This document shows, piece by piece, positions 34,697-45,534 of a stretch of 64,000 nt of DNA. The DNA is from Glebionis coronaria (taxonomy: Eukaryota > Streptophyta > Magnoliopsida > Asterales > Asteraceae). The stretch is taken from assembly GCA_025667525.1 (NCBI GenBank), contig CM046876.1, positions 480,768,557-480,832,556 of the forward strand, in the 5' to 3' direction. The notes beneath the pieces are model-generated. The model was not told the origin of the DNA. It was given only the letters and a program-made list of their open reading frames with translations, and searched no databases. Each line of letters opens with the position of its first letter. Position 1 is the first letter of the stretch. The position numbers were made by a program, and so were the translations under genes.

Positions 34697-35891
34697 TGTA
34701 AAACCCGCATGCTTTTACCATGAATAGTGCCCTTAAGATCGTACGTCCTAAATTAAAACTTACCTTATTCAGTTTGATCACATTCATGTGCTAATAATCA
34801 AGCAAGTGCAGACGTGTATGACAGGATAAGTATCGATTACGTACGAACTCATGATAAACAGTTAATAGATATTTCACGTGAACATAATTAAATCATGATC
34901 ACCATTTAAAATACGAACTAGAATAATTACGTAAATACATATAATATAATTACGAGCGTTAAGATTACGATAAACTACATGATAAAATAAACAGAAACGC
35001 TTCAGACACGAACACGTTTAACCACGAACGAACACGAAACATCGGGACACGAGAAAAGGTACGGGTACCCCATGTGGGGCCCCCATACCCACGGCACATA
35101 TACCATAATGGGCTTAGCCCATGGACTTTTTACAAGAAAAGGGGGGTTATGTAACTTTTCATTTCATTTTCACTTTTTCAAGAAAATAAACAAAAACCCT
35201 AAAAAAGTTTCTCTCCTCCTCCTTTGCTCCTCTTTATGCCGCCACCCTAAGATCACCATAGGAGGGTGATTGGTTGATTTTGATCTTAAAAATCATTGCT
35301 TTAATCCGTGTTTGTTCATCCTTTTCCAAGCTACATAGTGGTATATCTTTTTAAACCCTTCTTTTTAATTCTTTTGAATCATTGTTTATGTTCATGAACA
35401 TGTTATTGTTTTCTTATTAAAACATGGTAATTAATCATAGATCTAACATGTTTTGGGGTTAATTAAAATCAAAGGTTGTTAAAATAGGGTGTTTGTTTTT
35501 GGCCGCCTAGTTTAATCAACCCGGGGGAGGGTTCGGTTTCTTTTTAGCCGCCACCACCAAGACCATTTTTGGTCTTGGTTGGCTCATGTGGGACCCACGG
35601 CAGCAAGGAGGCACATGTGCCCCCGGTTTGGCTCGGGGTACGGTGTCGAATTCATGCCCGATTCACGGTTCGTTGGTTAAATCATGATTTATGCTACATG
35701 TTAATTTTTATGAATTATGAACTTAGGATATAATTAATTAATAACATGAAATATTAATTAAATCATGACTGAGGTTATTTTAATTATTAGTTTAACATGA
35801 CATTAATTTAACCTAAGTATTTTATGTTATAAGTTATAATTAATTAATTATTTAAAACATGCTTATAATTAATTAATTTAGACATGACTTA
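34697..35891 (+). repeat. Gypsy-3 5' LTR, first part
   Basis: Matches 54751-55946. Starts TGTAAAACCCGCATGC. The last five bases ACTTA (35887-35891) are the target duplicated by Gypsy-2. Confidence 0.93.
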
Positions 35892-38800
35892 TGTCACACT
35901 CCCAAAATATCAGAGTATAATGGCGACAAGGGAGTGGTGACGTCATGATTATCATACACACATAGTCACAAAGAACGACCTCTAAATGAGACGTTCGGAA
36001 AATAGATCACTTGTAATTAATAAAATAAGTTGTTTTAACAAAGTGCGGAAGCATAAACTGAATATGGTTACAAAACATAGTTTTCTCAAATGGTACAAAT
36101 GATCGTTGTTTCAAAGAAATGACGGCAATGCATGGGACCTCATTTAGCATCTTCCTTCTTAATACCTGAGAAAAACATTGCTAAAGTGTCAACATAAAGT
36201 TGGTGAGTTCATAGGTTTAGTTAGTTTGAAATGTTTAATGAACCACAAGATTTTCCCAAATGTGATGACAATATAACAGATACAAAGTCATCCCAAAAGT
36301 ATTTATTACAGTCTAAGCTCGTGACACCGAAGCGTTAACAACACCGGCAGTATAATCATATAAATGTAGCCCAAACTAGATGCCTAAACCCACGACATCC
36401 TATATCAGATTCAAATGAAACTGTGCCCGCTTGTCCCCTTGTTGGACAAGACAGACAGGGACGTCAATCCCGATAGATCTATCCATTACATTCGCGCTTA
36501 CACAAAGTAATTAACGGTTCACGATTCACGGGCCAAAGCAACTGGGTTTTTAGTGGGACTTAGACTAATATATAAATCAGTAAATGCACTTGTGTTCAAA
36601 CATTAAAATCAAGCAATGTCTCACCCCAAAAAGCAGTGAAAATAGTAAAGTATGGGGCTATAAACTCACCTCGTAAATTCAGCAAAGAGAACGGAGATAA
36701 AATAGCTCGAGAGTACGGTTACGCTAGCCGCGACCTAATTAATTATGAGGATCGAGTTACGATACGAATAATTGTATTATTAAATGACTCGACACCCTAG
36801 TTGTGCTTGACGAAACCATACGTTTATGAAAAGTACGGTTTTACGGAAAAGTACGATAAATAAAATCGGTTTATTAAATGGTCGGGTTTTACGGGTCAAA
36901 TTATAACTTAAATTTACCAAATTTCGTTTGAGCTTTAACCAAACTAATTTAAACACCCAAGGCCCAAAAAGGAGTCCAAAACATTACATCACAAACCGGC
37001 CCAAGGTCAATAGACCCGGCCCGGCCCACCTGGCGGAGTAAACAAGGAACGAAGGGAGTACATTACGTGTGTTTATCACACACAACTTCCCATATCTGAG
37101 AGATAACTCTCTCTCCTCTCTCGATATTACCTCCACCGTCCCAAAACTCTCTCTCTCTAAACCTAGATCGGTTCAATCATCTACTATGGTTATCATCTAA
37201 TCAGTTTGAGTTATAGAATCAAATATGGGTGGTCTGAGGTTCTATATCGCGTGAGATGTGGGGTTAATCCCCACATCAAACCGATTGGTTTTATGATGGT
37301 GTTCTCCCTTGCGGTTTCGTGAATCAAATACCAAAATCAAAGATAAGTTTATTCTCCTTGTTTCTTTTAAAAGCTTTAATTGATTTTTGGTTTAATAAAT
37401 ATCAGTGGGTTTAATTTATTTGTATATACTTGTTGTGAATCATATGATTCTCGGATTAAAAATAAACAAAATTAGGGTTTTGAAATATTTGGGGGTTTTC
37501 ATCAAAATCGGGTTTAAACATGATTAACTGATGTTTTCATTTATAAAATCAAACTAATTTTAATATACAGTCGATTTATAAAAATTAGGGTTTCGGTCAT
37601 TTGGGGGTTTTTGTATAACTCACTTTTAATTAAATTAATTAAGGGGTTTGGGTTTAGATTAGGTTTAATTAGCATTTTAATTAATAAAAAGTAAATCTAG
37701 GGTTTTATAAAAATTGGGGGTTTTTATATATTCGAATGTTACTCATGTTTATATGATGTTTCTGGAATGTGGCAATGTTAATTAGATGTTTAAAAAAAGT
37801 TTTAAAATAATTAGGGTTTTGATTTGAGTTGGGGGTTTCTATACCCGCGACATGATTAATGTTTTCTGTAAAATAAAGCTTGATTAGGACATTTGGATTG
37901 GTTGGTAAGAATGGTTAATAATTTTGGCAGTAAGAACTTTGGTTGGTTTGCTTTGATTCTCGGTTTGGTCCTTGATTGGGTCTCGGTTTGGTTGAACATG
38001 GGTCTCGGTTTGGTTCTTGATTGAGGTCTTGATTTGGTTGGACATGGTCTCGGTTTGGTTCTAAGTCGGGTCTCGGTTTGGTCTCAATCGGGTCTCGGTT
38101 TGGTCTAAATTGGGTCTCGGTTTGGTTGACAGAAAAACAGTAACATAAACATGTTTGCATTTAATAAGTTTAACAATTTTTCAGTTTTTAGTATAAAGGT
38201 ATAAGTTCATTACAATCACTAACCATTTTCTCGTTTATTCGCAGGTTCGTACAAACAAGCACATCTAGACTTCAAAAGAAAGACGAAAAAGACAAAAGAC
38301 TCACAATGGGGATGTTACGCTCGGTTTTGCAGGTTCGGACGGGATGAAGACTCTTGGTGGTGCAGGTTCGTACGGGACGTGTGGGTTGGCTGGACCAAAT
38401 CTTCTATCCAGGAGTTGTATTGTGAAGACTTGTGCAGATTTTTGATGTTTGTATTTTGGACTGAGATAATTTGTATTTGGACATTGGACAATACTTTGGG
38501 TTTGTATATAAACTTGTATAGTTAGTCTAGGGTTAGTGTAAATCTGGAAATGTTAACTTGTGATATACCCAAAAGGGGTAAACTAGGCAAATGTGCTGTC
38601 CTTTAGTGGGGCAAATAAACTATAAAGTTTATGTGTAGGTTTAAACATGTGACTGATTTTTGAGACCCTTGTATGACAAGCTTGGTAATATAAATGAAGG
38701 TTTTATATTCAGTATATGTACACATGCTGTGATAGCTTATGCACTCGACTCGGCTCACAATGGTTAAGTTTAGACGCGACTGGATAATCCCGACACCAAA

Positions 38801-39089
38801 ACCGTTTAGCATACGATCCCAACACAAAAGACAATTGTGCGAGACGTCACGAAAACTTAATAACTATAACAAATAAACGTACGGCAAAACATAAGACGCT
38901 CACAAACTTGTGTATTGCATTCAACTTAATAATCGCGAAACATTGAGATGTTACATATGCTCTCCCTAAAAAGGGCTTTGTCCGCAAAGCAAAACAATTA
39001 ACACGTTCATGACGACAACTAGTCGGTAAACAGTTAAAATACTCGTACTATATGAATAATTAAATGATGGAAATTTGACGAATGTCACA
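35892..39089 (-). repeat. Gypsy-2 3' LTR (3198 bp)
   Basis: Near-identical to 45535-48731. Contains a minisatellite at 37957-38128 and GT/AT-rich stretches with 'TTAGGGTTTT' words. It starts about 30 bp after the gag-pol stop, across a poor polypurine tract ('ACATGGGAATAC' on the element strand). Confidence 0.95.
37957..38128. repeat. Minisatellite of GGTCTCGGTTTGGT units
   Basis: About eight units of 20-25 bp sharing GGTCTCGGTTTGG(T/C) with variable tails (CTTGATT, CTAAGTC, CTCAATC). The same array is at 47599-47770 in the other LTR. Its apparent 81-codon open frame on the - strand is a by-product of the repeat. Confidence 0.85.
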
Positions 39090-39122
39090 GTATTCCCATG
39101 TTTTAGAGATTTCGTCACGAAA

Positions 39123-42100
39123 TCAAGACGTTGTTGTAGTAGGTTGGTTAACGAAAAGATGAGGATACTTGCTCTTGAACTGATCTTCACGTTCCCACGT
39201 GTATTCTGGACCTCTACGCGCGTTCCATCGGATTTTCACAATCGGTATACGGCTTTGCTTGAGTTGTTTAACTTGACGGTCCATGACTTCTACGGGTTCT
39301 TCTACAAAGTTGAGTTTGTCGTCGAGTTGAATCTCCTCCAAAGGGATAACGAGTGCTTCGTCGGCTAAGCATTTCTTCAGATTGCAAATGTGGAACACAT
39401 TATGCACTCGGCTAAGTTCTTGGGGTAATTCCAAACGATAGGCTACGGGACCAATCCTCTCTATAATCTTGAAGGGTCCAATGTAACGAGGGTTTAACTT
39501 TCCACGCTTTCCAAAGCGAATCACACCTTTCCAAGGTGAGACCTTCAACATGACTTTGTCACCAACTTCAAACTCAAGAGGTTTGCGTCGCATATCAGCA
39601 TAACTCTTCTGTCGATCTCTTGCGGCTAGCATACGGCTCTTAATCTTGAAGATCTTCTCAGTAGTCTCGTGTATAATCTCAGGTCCAGTGAGCTGTGCTT
39701 CACCGACCTCTGCCCAACACACGGGTGAACGACACTTCCTACCATACAGTGCCTCGAACGGCGCTGCCTTAATGCTAGTGTGATAACTATTGTTGTATGA
39801 GAATTCCACCAGAGGTAGGTGTCTATCCCATCTATTTCCAAAGTCAATCACACAAGCTCTCAGCATATCTTCTAGGGTTTGTATGGTCCGTTCACTTTGA
39901 CCGTCGGTCTGGGGATGATACGCAGTGCTCATATCCAACTGCGTTCCCAATGCCTTCTGCAGTGACTTCCAAAACTGCGAAGTAAATCGGCTGTCTCGGT
40001 CGGAGATTATAGACACAGGCACACCATGCTTCGTGACTACTTCCTCCAAGTACGTCCTTGCTAACTTATCCATTCCATCAGTCTCCTTGATGGGTAGGAA
40101 ATGAGCCGATTTGGTGAGTCGGTCGACGATTACCCAAATCGTGTCGAATCCGGCTGCGGTCTTTGGTAGCTTGGTAATGAAATCCATAGTGATCCTTTCC
40201 CACTTCCATTCTGGCAGTTCGGGTTGGACCAATAATCCTGATGGTTTCATATGTTCGGCTTTGACTTTGGCACAAGTCAAACACTTGCTAACGTATGTAG
40301 CAATATCCGCCTTCATGTTCGGCCACCAATACAACATCTTAAGATCATGATACATTTTATCAGATCCCGGATGTATGGAGTACTTTGACTTATGCGACTC
40401 ATGCATAATCAAGGATCGTAGGTCACCATGGCATGGTAACCAACTCCTATTATCAAGGCATAACGTTCCATCCGAACGTGCTTCCAACTTCTTTATCATT
40501 CCTCCAACATCTTCAGTCTTAAGTATTTCTTCCTCGACTGCTTCTTTCTGAGCCTTGAGAATTAAGGATGGAAGGTCTAGGTCAATGGTCATCACTAAAG
40601 CCTTCACCCTAAGAACTCTCTCCTTTCGACTCAAAGCGTCGGCCACGACATTTGCCTTGCCCGGGTGATAACGGATCTCGCAGTCGTAATCACTGAGCAA
40701 CTCTAGCCAACGTCGTTGTCTCATGTTGAGTTCCTTTTGATTCAAAATATGTTGTAGACTCTTATGGTCAGTGAATACAACACACTTAGTACCGTAAAGG
40801 TAGTGTCTCCAAATCTTCAAGGCAAACACCACTGCTCCCAACTCTAGATCATGAGTTGTGTAGTTCTTCTCGTGCACTTTTAGTTGTCTTGATGCGTAAG
40901 CTATGACTTTAGTCCTTTGCATCAGTACTGCACCTAATCCTTTTATGGATGCATCACAATACACCACAAAGTCTTCATTACCCTCAAGTAGGGCTAGTAT
41001 AGGTGCTTCACACAACATCTGCTTCAACGTCTGGAATGCCAAATCTTGCTCCTCCTTCCACTCAAACTTCTTATCCTTTTGAGTCAATTCCGTCATTGGT
41101 TTAGCTATCTTGGAGAAACCTTCAATGAATCTCCTATAGTAACCAGCAAGACCTAAAAATTGACGGATCTCCGTGGGTGTTGTTGGAGTCGCCCAATCCT
41201 TTACAGCCTCGATCTTAGCAGGGTCAACGTGAATACCACTGCTGTCGATCACATGCCCAAGGAATTGCACTGTGTTTATCCAAAACTCACATTTGGAAAA
41301 CTTTGCATATAACTTCTCCTTCCTTAGCAGCTCTAATATGGTCTTCAAGTGTTCCTTGTGCTCTTCTTCATTACGAGAATAGATAAGGATGTCATCGATA
41401 AATACAATCACAAACTTGTCCAAGTATGGTTTGCAAACTCGGTTCATGAGATCCATGAATACCGCAGGTGCGTTTGTCAAACCAAAAGGCATAACTTAGA
41501 ACTCGTAGTGTCCGTACCGGGTTCTAAAAGCCGTTTTATGAACGTCTTCCTCTCTAACCCTTAGTTGATGATATCCTGACCTTAAATCGATCTTCGAGTA
41601 TATGCTAGATCCTTGCAATTGGTCGAAAAGATCGTCAATCCTCGGCAATGGGTAGCGGTTCTTTATCGTTAGCTTATTCAATTCTCGGTAATCGATACAC
41701 ATTCTAAAGGATCCATCTTTCTTTTTGACAAATAAGACCGGCGCTCCCCAAGGTGAGGAACTTGGTCTAATGAAACCTTTGTCAGAAAGTTCCTTTATCT
41801 GTTCAGCTAACTCTGTCATCTCGGCCGGTGCTAGACGGTATGGGGCTCTAGCAACAGGCGCGGCTCCTGGTGTAAGCTCGATGTGAAACTCCACTTGCCG
41901 TGCTGGTGGTAGTCCGGGTAAATCCTCTGGGAATACGTCCGGAAAGTCTCTAACGATCGGTACATCTTCCACCTTCTTCTCGCGATCTTCTTCTCCTTCC
42001 TTTTGTGTTACTTGAACCAAGAATACCGGACATCCCTTCTCAATGTATCTTTGGGTCCTGATACATGAGATGACTTCCAATCTTGATCCATTCTTCACAC

Positions 42101-43745
42101 CACTTCTTTCGCCTTGTATGATGAGTACGTCGTTTCCATAAGGAACACGGACACACTTCTCATGACATACAATCTTCGCGTGATGCTTCGACATCCAATC
42201 TATTCCAATGATGACGTCAAAACTTCCCAATTCTATAGGGAGTAGGTCGATACTAAACGAACGACCTTGTAGCCTTACACTACATCCTTTCAGAATAACG
42301 TCGGTGGTTACTGACTTCCCATCGGCTAATTCTACATTATACTTAACGTCTAACGCAGTAGGGGTAACATTTAGGCGTTCACTAAATATAGACGACACAA
42401 AACTCCTATCCGCAACAGAATCAAATAGTACTGAAGCATAGTTGTTATTGACTAGAAACGTACCAGTCACAACATTGTTGTCTTGCACAGCAGCTTCAGC
42501 ACAGAGATGATACACTTTGCTAGGTGCCGTGAATCCTCCAGGAGTACTAGTTGTGGCTCGGTTATTCCCTCCTCGGTTCCCTTGGTTCTGCTTCTGGTTC
42601 CCTTGGTTCTGATTTTGATTCCCTCGAATCTGGTTACTACGACCTTGGTTCCCACTGCTTGGACATTTGTTCTTGTAGTGACCTTTCTCTCCACATCTAA
42701 AGCAAGTGACATTTGTTCCTTGGCCACCTTGCGTTCCAGGTCCTCTTTGATTAGTAGAACGAGGTGGTGCTCGGCATTCCTTTGCCTTATGTCCCGCCTT
42801 CCCACAATTGTAGCACGTAGGGGGACATGCTCCTTCGTGGTGTCGACCACATTTTCCGCAGAAAGGTAGTCTCCCAGCGTAGTTCCCAGTATTTCCTTGT
42901 CCAGTAGTGAACACTCTTGCTACTTCTTGTCGCTTGTTCTGGTTGTAGTTGCTTGGGTTGTTGTTGTTGTTGGTATTGTTGTTGTAGTGGTTGCCAGACC
43001 ACTTTCTTTTATCCCCAGCATTTTCTCCCAACTCCTGTACCACTTGGTACATCAGACTCTGAGCCATGTCGATTGCCTCGTGTAAATCAGTCGGCTTGGA
43101 TGAAGTCACATTCCCTTTGATGCTCAAAGGTAGTCCTTCAATGTAGCGCTCCAACAATCGGTCATCGTTGGGCACCATTTCAGGACATAACAAAATCAGC
43201 TCTTGAAAGCGCTGATTGTAAGCAGTAAGAGCAGTACCCTTGACCTTCAGGTTCCACAGCTCAACTTCCATCTGCTTGACTTCATTTCGGGGACAGTATT
43301 TCCTCACAAACATAGCTTTAAATTCACTCCAGGGCGTCGCTTGGGCAACGTCAATGGTCACTGCACGAGCATAGACGTTCCACCAAGTCAAAGCACCATC
43401 CACTAACGTGCTTGACGCAAACTTCACCTTGTCGGCTTCAGCGACATTGCTAATCCCAAATTGGGATTCTAGCTTCTCAAACCATCTGGTTAATCCTACT
43501 GCTCCTTCAGTACCTCGGAAACTTACTTGCGTAACTGCACGAAATTCCTTGTAGGTACAAGTTCGTGCAATAGCATTAGTAGCTCCTTGGTTGGTCTCCT
43601 CCTGTGTGCTAGCTGTACGGTTTGCTTCTGCGGTCGCGAGTGCCTCGGCCACTCGTTCGGCTATCATTTGGCTTAACAGGGCGGTGTCAATTCCACCGGT
43701 AGCGGCTGGCGGATTCTGCGTTTCGGATCTTCTAACTGGCGCCAT
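39123..43745 (-). pseudogene. gag-pol: Gypsy-2 gag-pol polyprotein, one in-frame stop
   Basis: One frame of 1,541 codons from ATG 43745. Gag core ~1-270, zinc knuckles [14 protein letters not shown] and [14 protein letters not shown] (~305-360), protease at ~440, RT with FIDDILIYS (~780), RNase H (~890-1010), integrase zinc domain with HHCC intact (~1115-1160), core with TMDF (~1187), SDRD (~1247) and DGQSERT (~1285), then a chromodomain-like tail (~1485-1539, [14 protein letters not shown]). A TAA at 41496-41498 interrupts RT just after RYGHYEF. The frame continues unbroken on both sides. The protease loop reads FDSVADRSF. The active-site glycine of D-[S/T]-G is valine, which should abolish activity. 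The product would supply all enzymes for reverse transcription and chromatin-guided integration. Confidence 0.95.
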
Positions 43746-44012
43746 AATCTAACAAGGTAATAGGATAATAAGTTTTTGCCAGACATAACATACATGGCAC
43801 ACACAACACAATTATGAAATGCTCCAAGATATATAATACACAATATATAACGATCTCACAATTTTTGCAACTCATAATATCATTCATGGAATCGTTTGAT
43901 AGTACATCATAGTTTGTCATAACATAATAAGGGAAAATAAAATACCAACTAGCTAAGACAAACTTCAAAGCTTAGTGGTCATACAGGGATAGGTCGATGG
44001 TACAAGATAAAT
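43746..44012 (-). other. Gypsy-2 spacer between pre-gag ORF and gag
   Basis: Non-coding, AT-rich, 267 bp; no signal recognised. Equivalent to 18718-19135 of Gypsy-1. Confidence 0.6.
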
Positions 44013-45215
44013 CTAACTAGTGCCCTCACGGCGCTGATGAAGCTCCTTCTCCAACTCTGCTAATCTCCTCTCAACCACTAGCTCACGAGCCTGGGAATCT
44101 CTCAATCTAACATCGGTGTCATGACAAGCGGCTCTAAACCTCTTATCCAAGTCTGCAACAGGGTCATCCACTGGTGCCTCTAGTCCGCCTGTCTCCACCA
44201 ATGGCTCTACTCCCCAACGGGTCATCAGGCTCTCAATCTCCTCAAGACGAGTGTTTGGCATGGATTCCATCTGATCAAGAACAGTAAGAAGCTGTCCTCG
44301 TAGACGGGTCACACATACTGTCAACACTGTCTCATCCCTGACTGGACTCTTCTTCGCCAGTGCCTCCAACTTATCCTGCACTTCATTGTACTCTTCACCT
44401 AACGCCTCTACAGCATCCTCCAACCTGTTCAACCGTGTCGTCACACATCCATCTGCCGCCCCAAGCATCACCACCGTCGACGTAGCTCTCCTAGGAAGAG
44501 GAGTCGTAGCTCTCGGTCCTGTAGAGATACCAGCGTCAGTAAGCATCTCCTGGTATACTGCAGGTACAGTCTCTGGTGGTGGTAGTAGTAGTGGTGCCTC
44601 TGGGACAGAACTGGCAGGTGTGCGGGCTGCATGCCTGTCAGTGGCAGTGAAAGGTATGAGGGGTCGGTAAGGTGAAAGTGGTGGTCGAGCAGCTCTCCCC
44701 CGAAGACGTCGTCTCACATAGTAGAAAGGTAGAGTACCAGGTGCTGGAGCAGGAATAGCAGTCCTTTCTCCTTCGTCTTCAGATGAAGATGAGGAGATGT
44801 GTGCTAGGGAAACCTCAGGAGTAGCGGCATATGCAGTAGGAGGGTCCTCAGTGTCTGTGACCTCCATAGGCTCTCCTTCCCCATCTGTAAACTCCATCCC
44901 ATCATCCTCTGTCTCCTCTACCGTCTCATCTCCAGTCACTGATGTCTGACCTGGTGTCTGCACCACGTCAGTGTCTAAGTCATCCTCTCCCCCGCCTTCA
45001 AGGCTAAGCACATCGTCAGCTGATGCATCAGGAATACGGATCGGTGAATGACGAACCTCCTCAGCCTCTCTCTCTATACCGTCATCTGAAACCATCCGGT
45101 ACCACGGATATCCTGACGGCGATCCTCTAGGTAGTCCTACTGATGAACTGATGGTCGACTGTGAACTACGGTTGTAGTACGCTCCTGTAGACGTGGAATC
45201 ATCGGATGAAGACAT
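44013..45215 (-). CDS. Gypsy-2 pre-gag ORF (400 aa), function unknown
   Basis: Intact frame between the leader and gag. I start it at the Met at 45215 (MSSSDDSTSTG). An in-frame Met exists upstream at 45353, but the sequence between looks like untranslated leader. Residues ~1-180 are acidic and Ser/Thr-rich (ETVEETEDDGMEFTDGEGE). A Pro/Arg-rich middle follows (RRRLRGRAARPPLSPYRPL). The last ~130 residues are charged with heptad-like Leu spacing (RLNRLEDAVEALGEEYNEV, ERRLAELEKELHQRRE), suggesting a coiled coil. Layout and position match the broken frame of Gypsy-1. Such frames recur before gag in Asteraceae chromoviruses as I recall them. No enzyme motif is seen. Confidence 0.75.
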   Translation of the reverse strand: MSSSDDSTSTGAYYNRSSQSTISSSVGLPRGSPSGYPWYRMVSDDGIEREAEEVRHSPIRIPDASADDVLSLEGGGEDDLDTDVVQTPGQTSVTGDETVEETEDDGMEFTDGEGEPMEVTDTEDPPTAYAATPEVSLAHISSSSSEDEGERTAIPAPAPGTLPFYYVRRRLRGRAARPPLSPYRPLIPFTATDRHAARTPASSVPEAPLLLPPPETVPAVYQEMLTDAGISTGPRATTPLPRRATSTVVMLGAADGCVTTRLNRLEDAVEALGEEYNEVQDKLEALAKKSPVRDETVLTVCVTRLRGQLLTVLDQMESMPNTRLEEIESLMTRWGVEPLVETGGLEAPVDDPVADLDKRFRAACHDTDVRLRDSQARELVVERRLAELEKELHQRREGTS

Positions 45216-45519
45216 CGCTGTAATCATAAACAAAATAAAGGTGTGTAAATATCTTATAAAATTAGTCCGTAAAAAGGACATTAACATAACATAGCAATCA
45301 TTGTTGAATCCACATGTATCCCATATAACATAATTCAGATTTTGTTGTTGCACATGTAACCCATGTAAATATACCTCGTAATTGTTGATTCACATGTATC
45401 CCATTTATTACTTATGTATCTACATATACTTAATACTTACAATCTGTATGATAATCGATTAAACATAGAGCAGTTATAGTCTAGAATTACTAAATGCAAC
45501 CTAGTTCTCTATAACTAGT

Positions 45520-45531
45520 GCTCTGATACCA
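45520..45531 (-). other. Gypsy-2 primer-binding site
   Basis: TGGTATCAGAGC on the element strand, 3 nt from the 5' LTR end, complementary to tRNA-Met. Confidence 0.93.
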
Positions 45532-45534
45532 ATC

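Noticed and set aside
35072..35269. 65-codon open frame MWGPHTHGTYTIMG (also at 55127)
   Set aside because: It lies in the Gypsy-3 LTR and is duplicated only because the LTR is; no domain or regulatory context.
37915..38160. 81-codon open frame rich in N-R-D-P (also at 47557)
   Set aside because: It arises from the LTR minisatellite on the - strand and has no homologue that I recognise.
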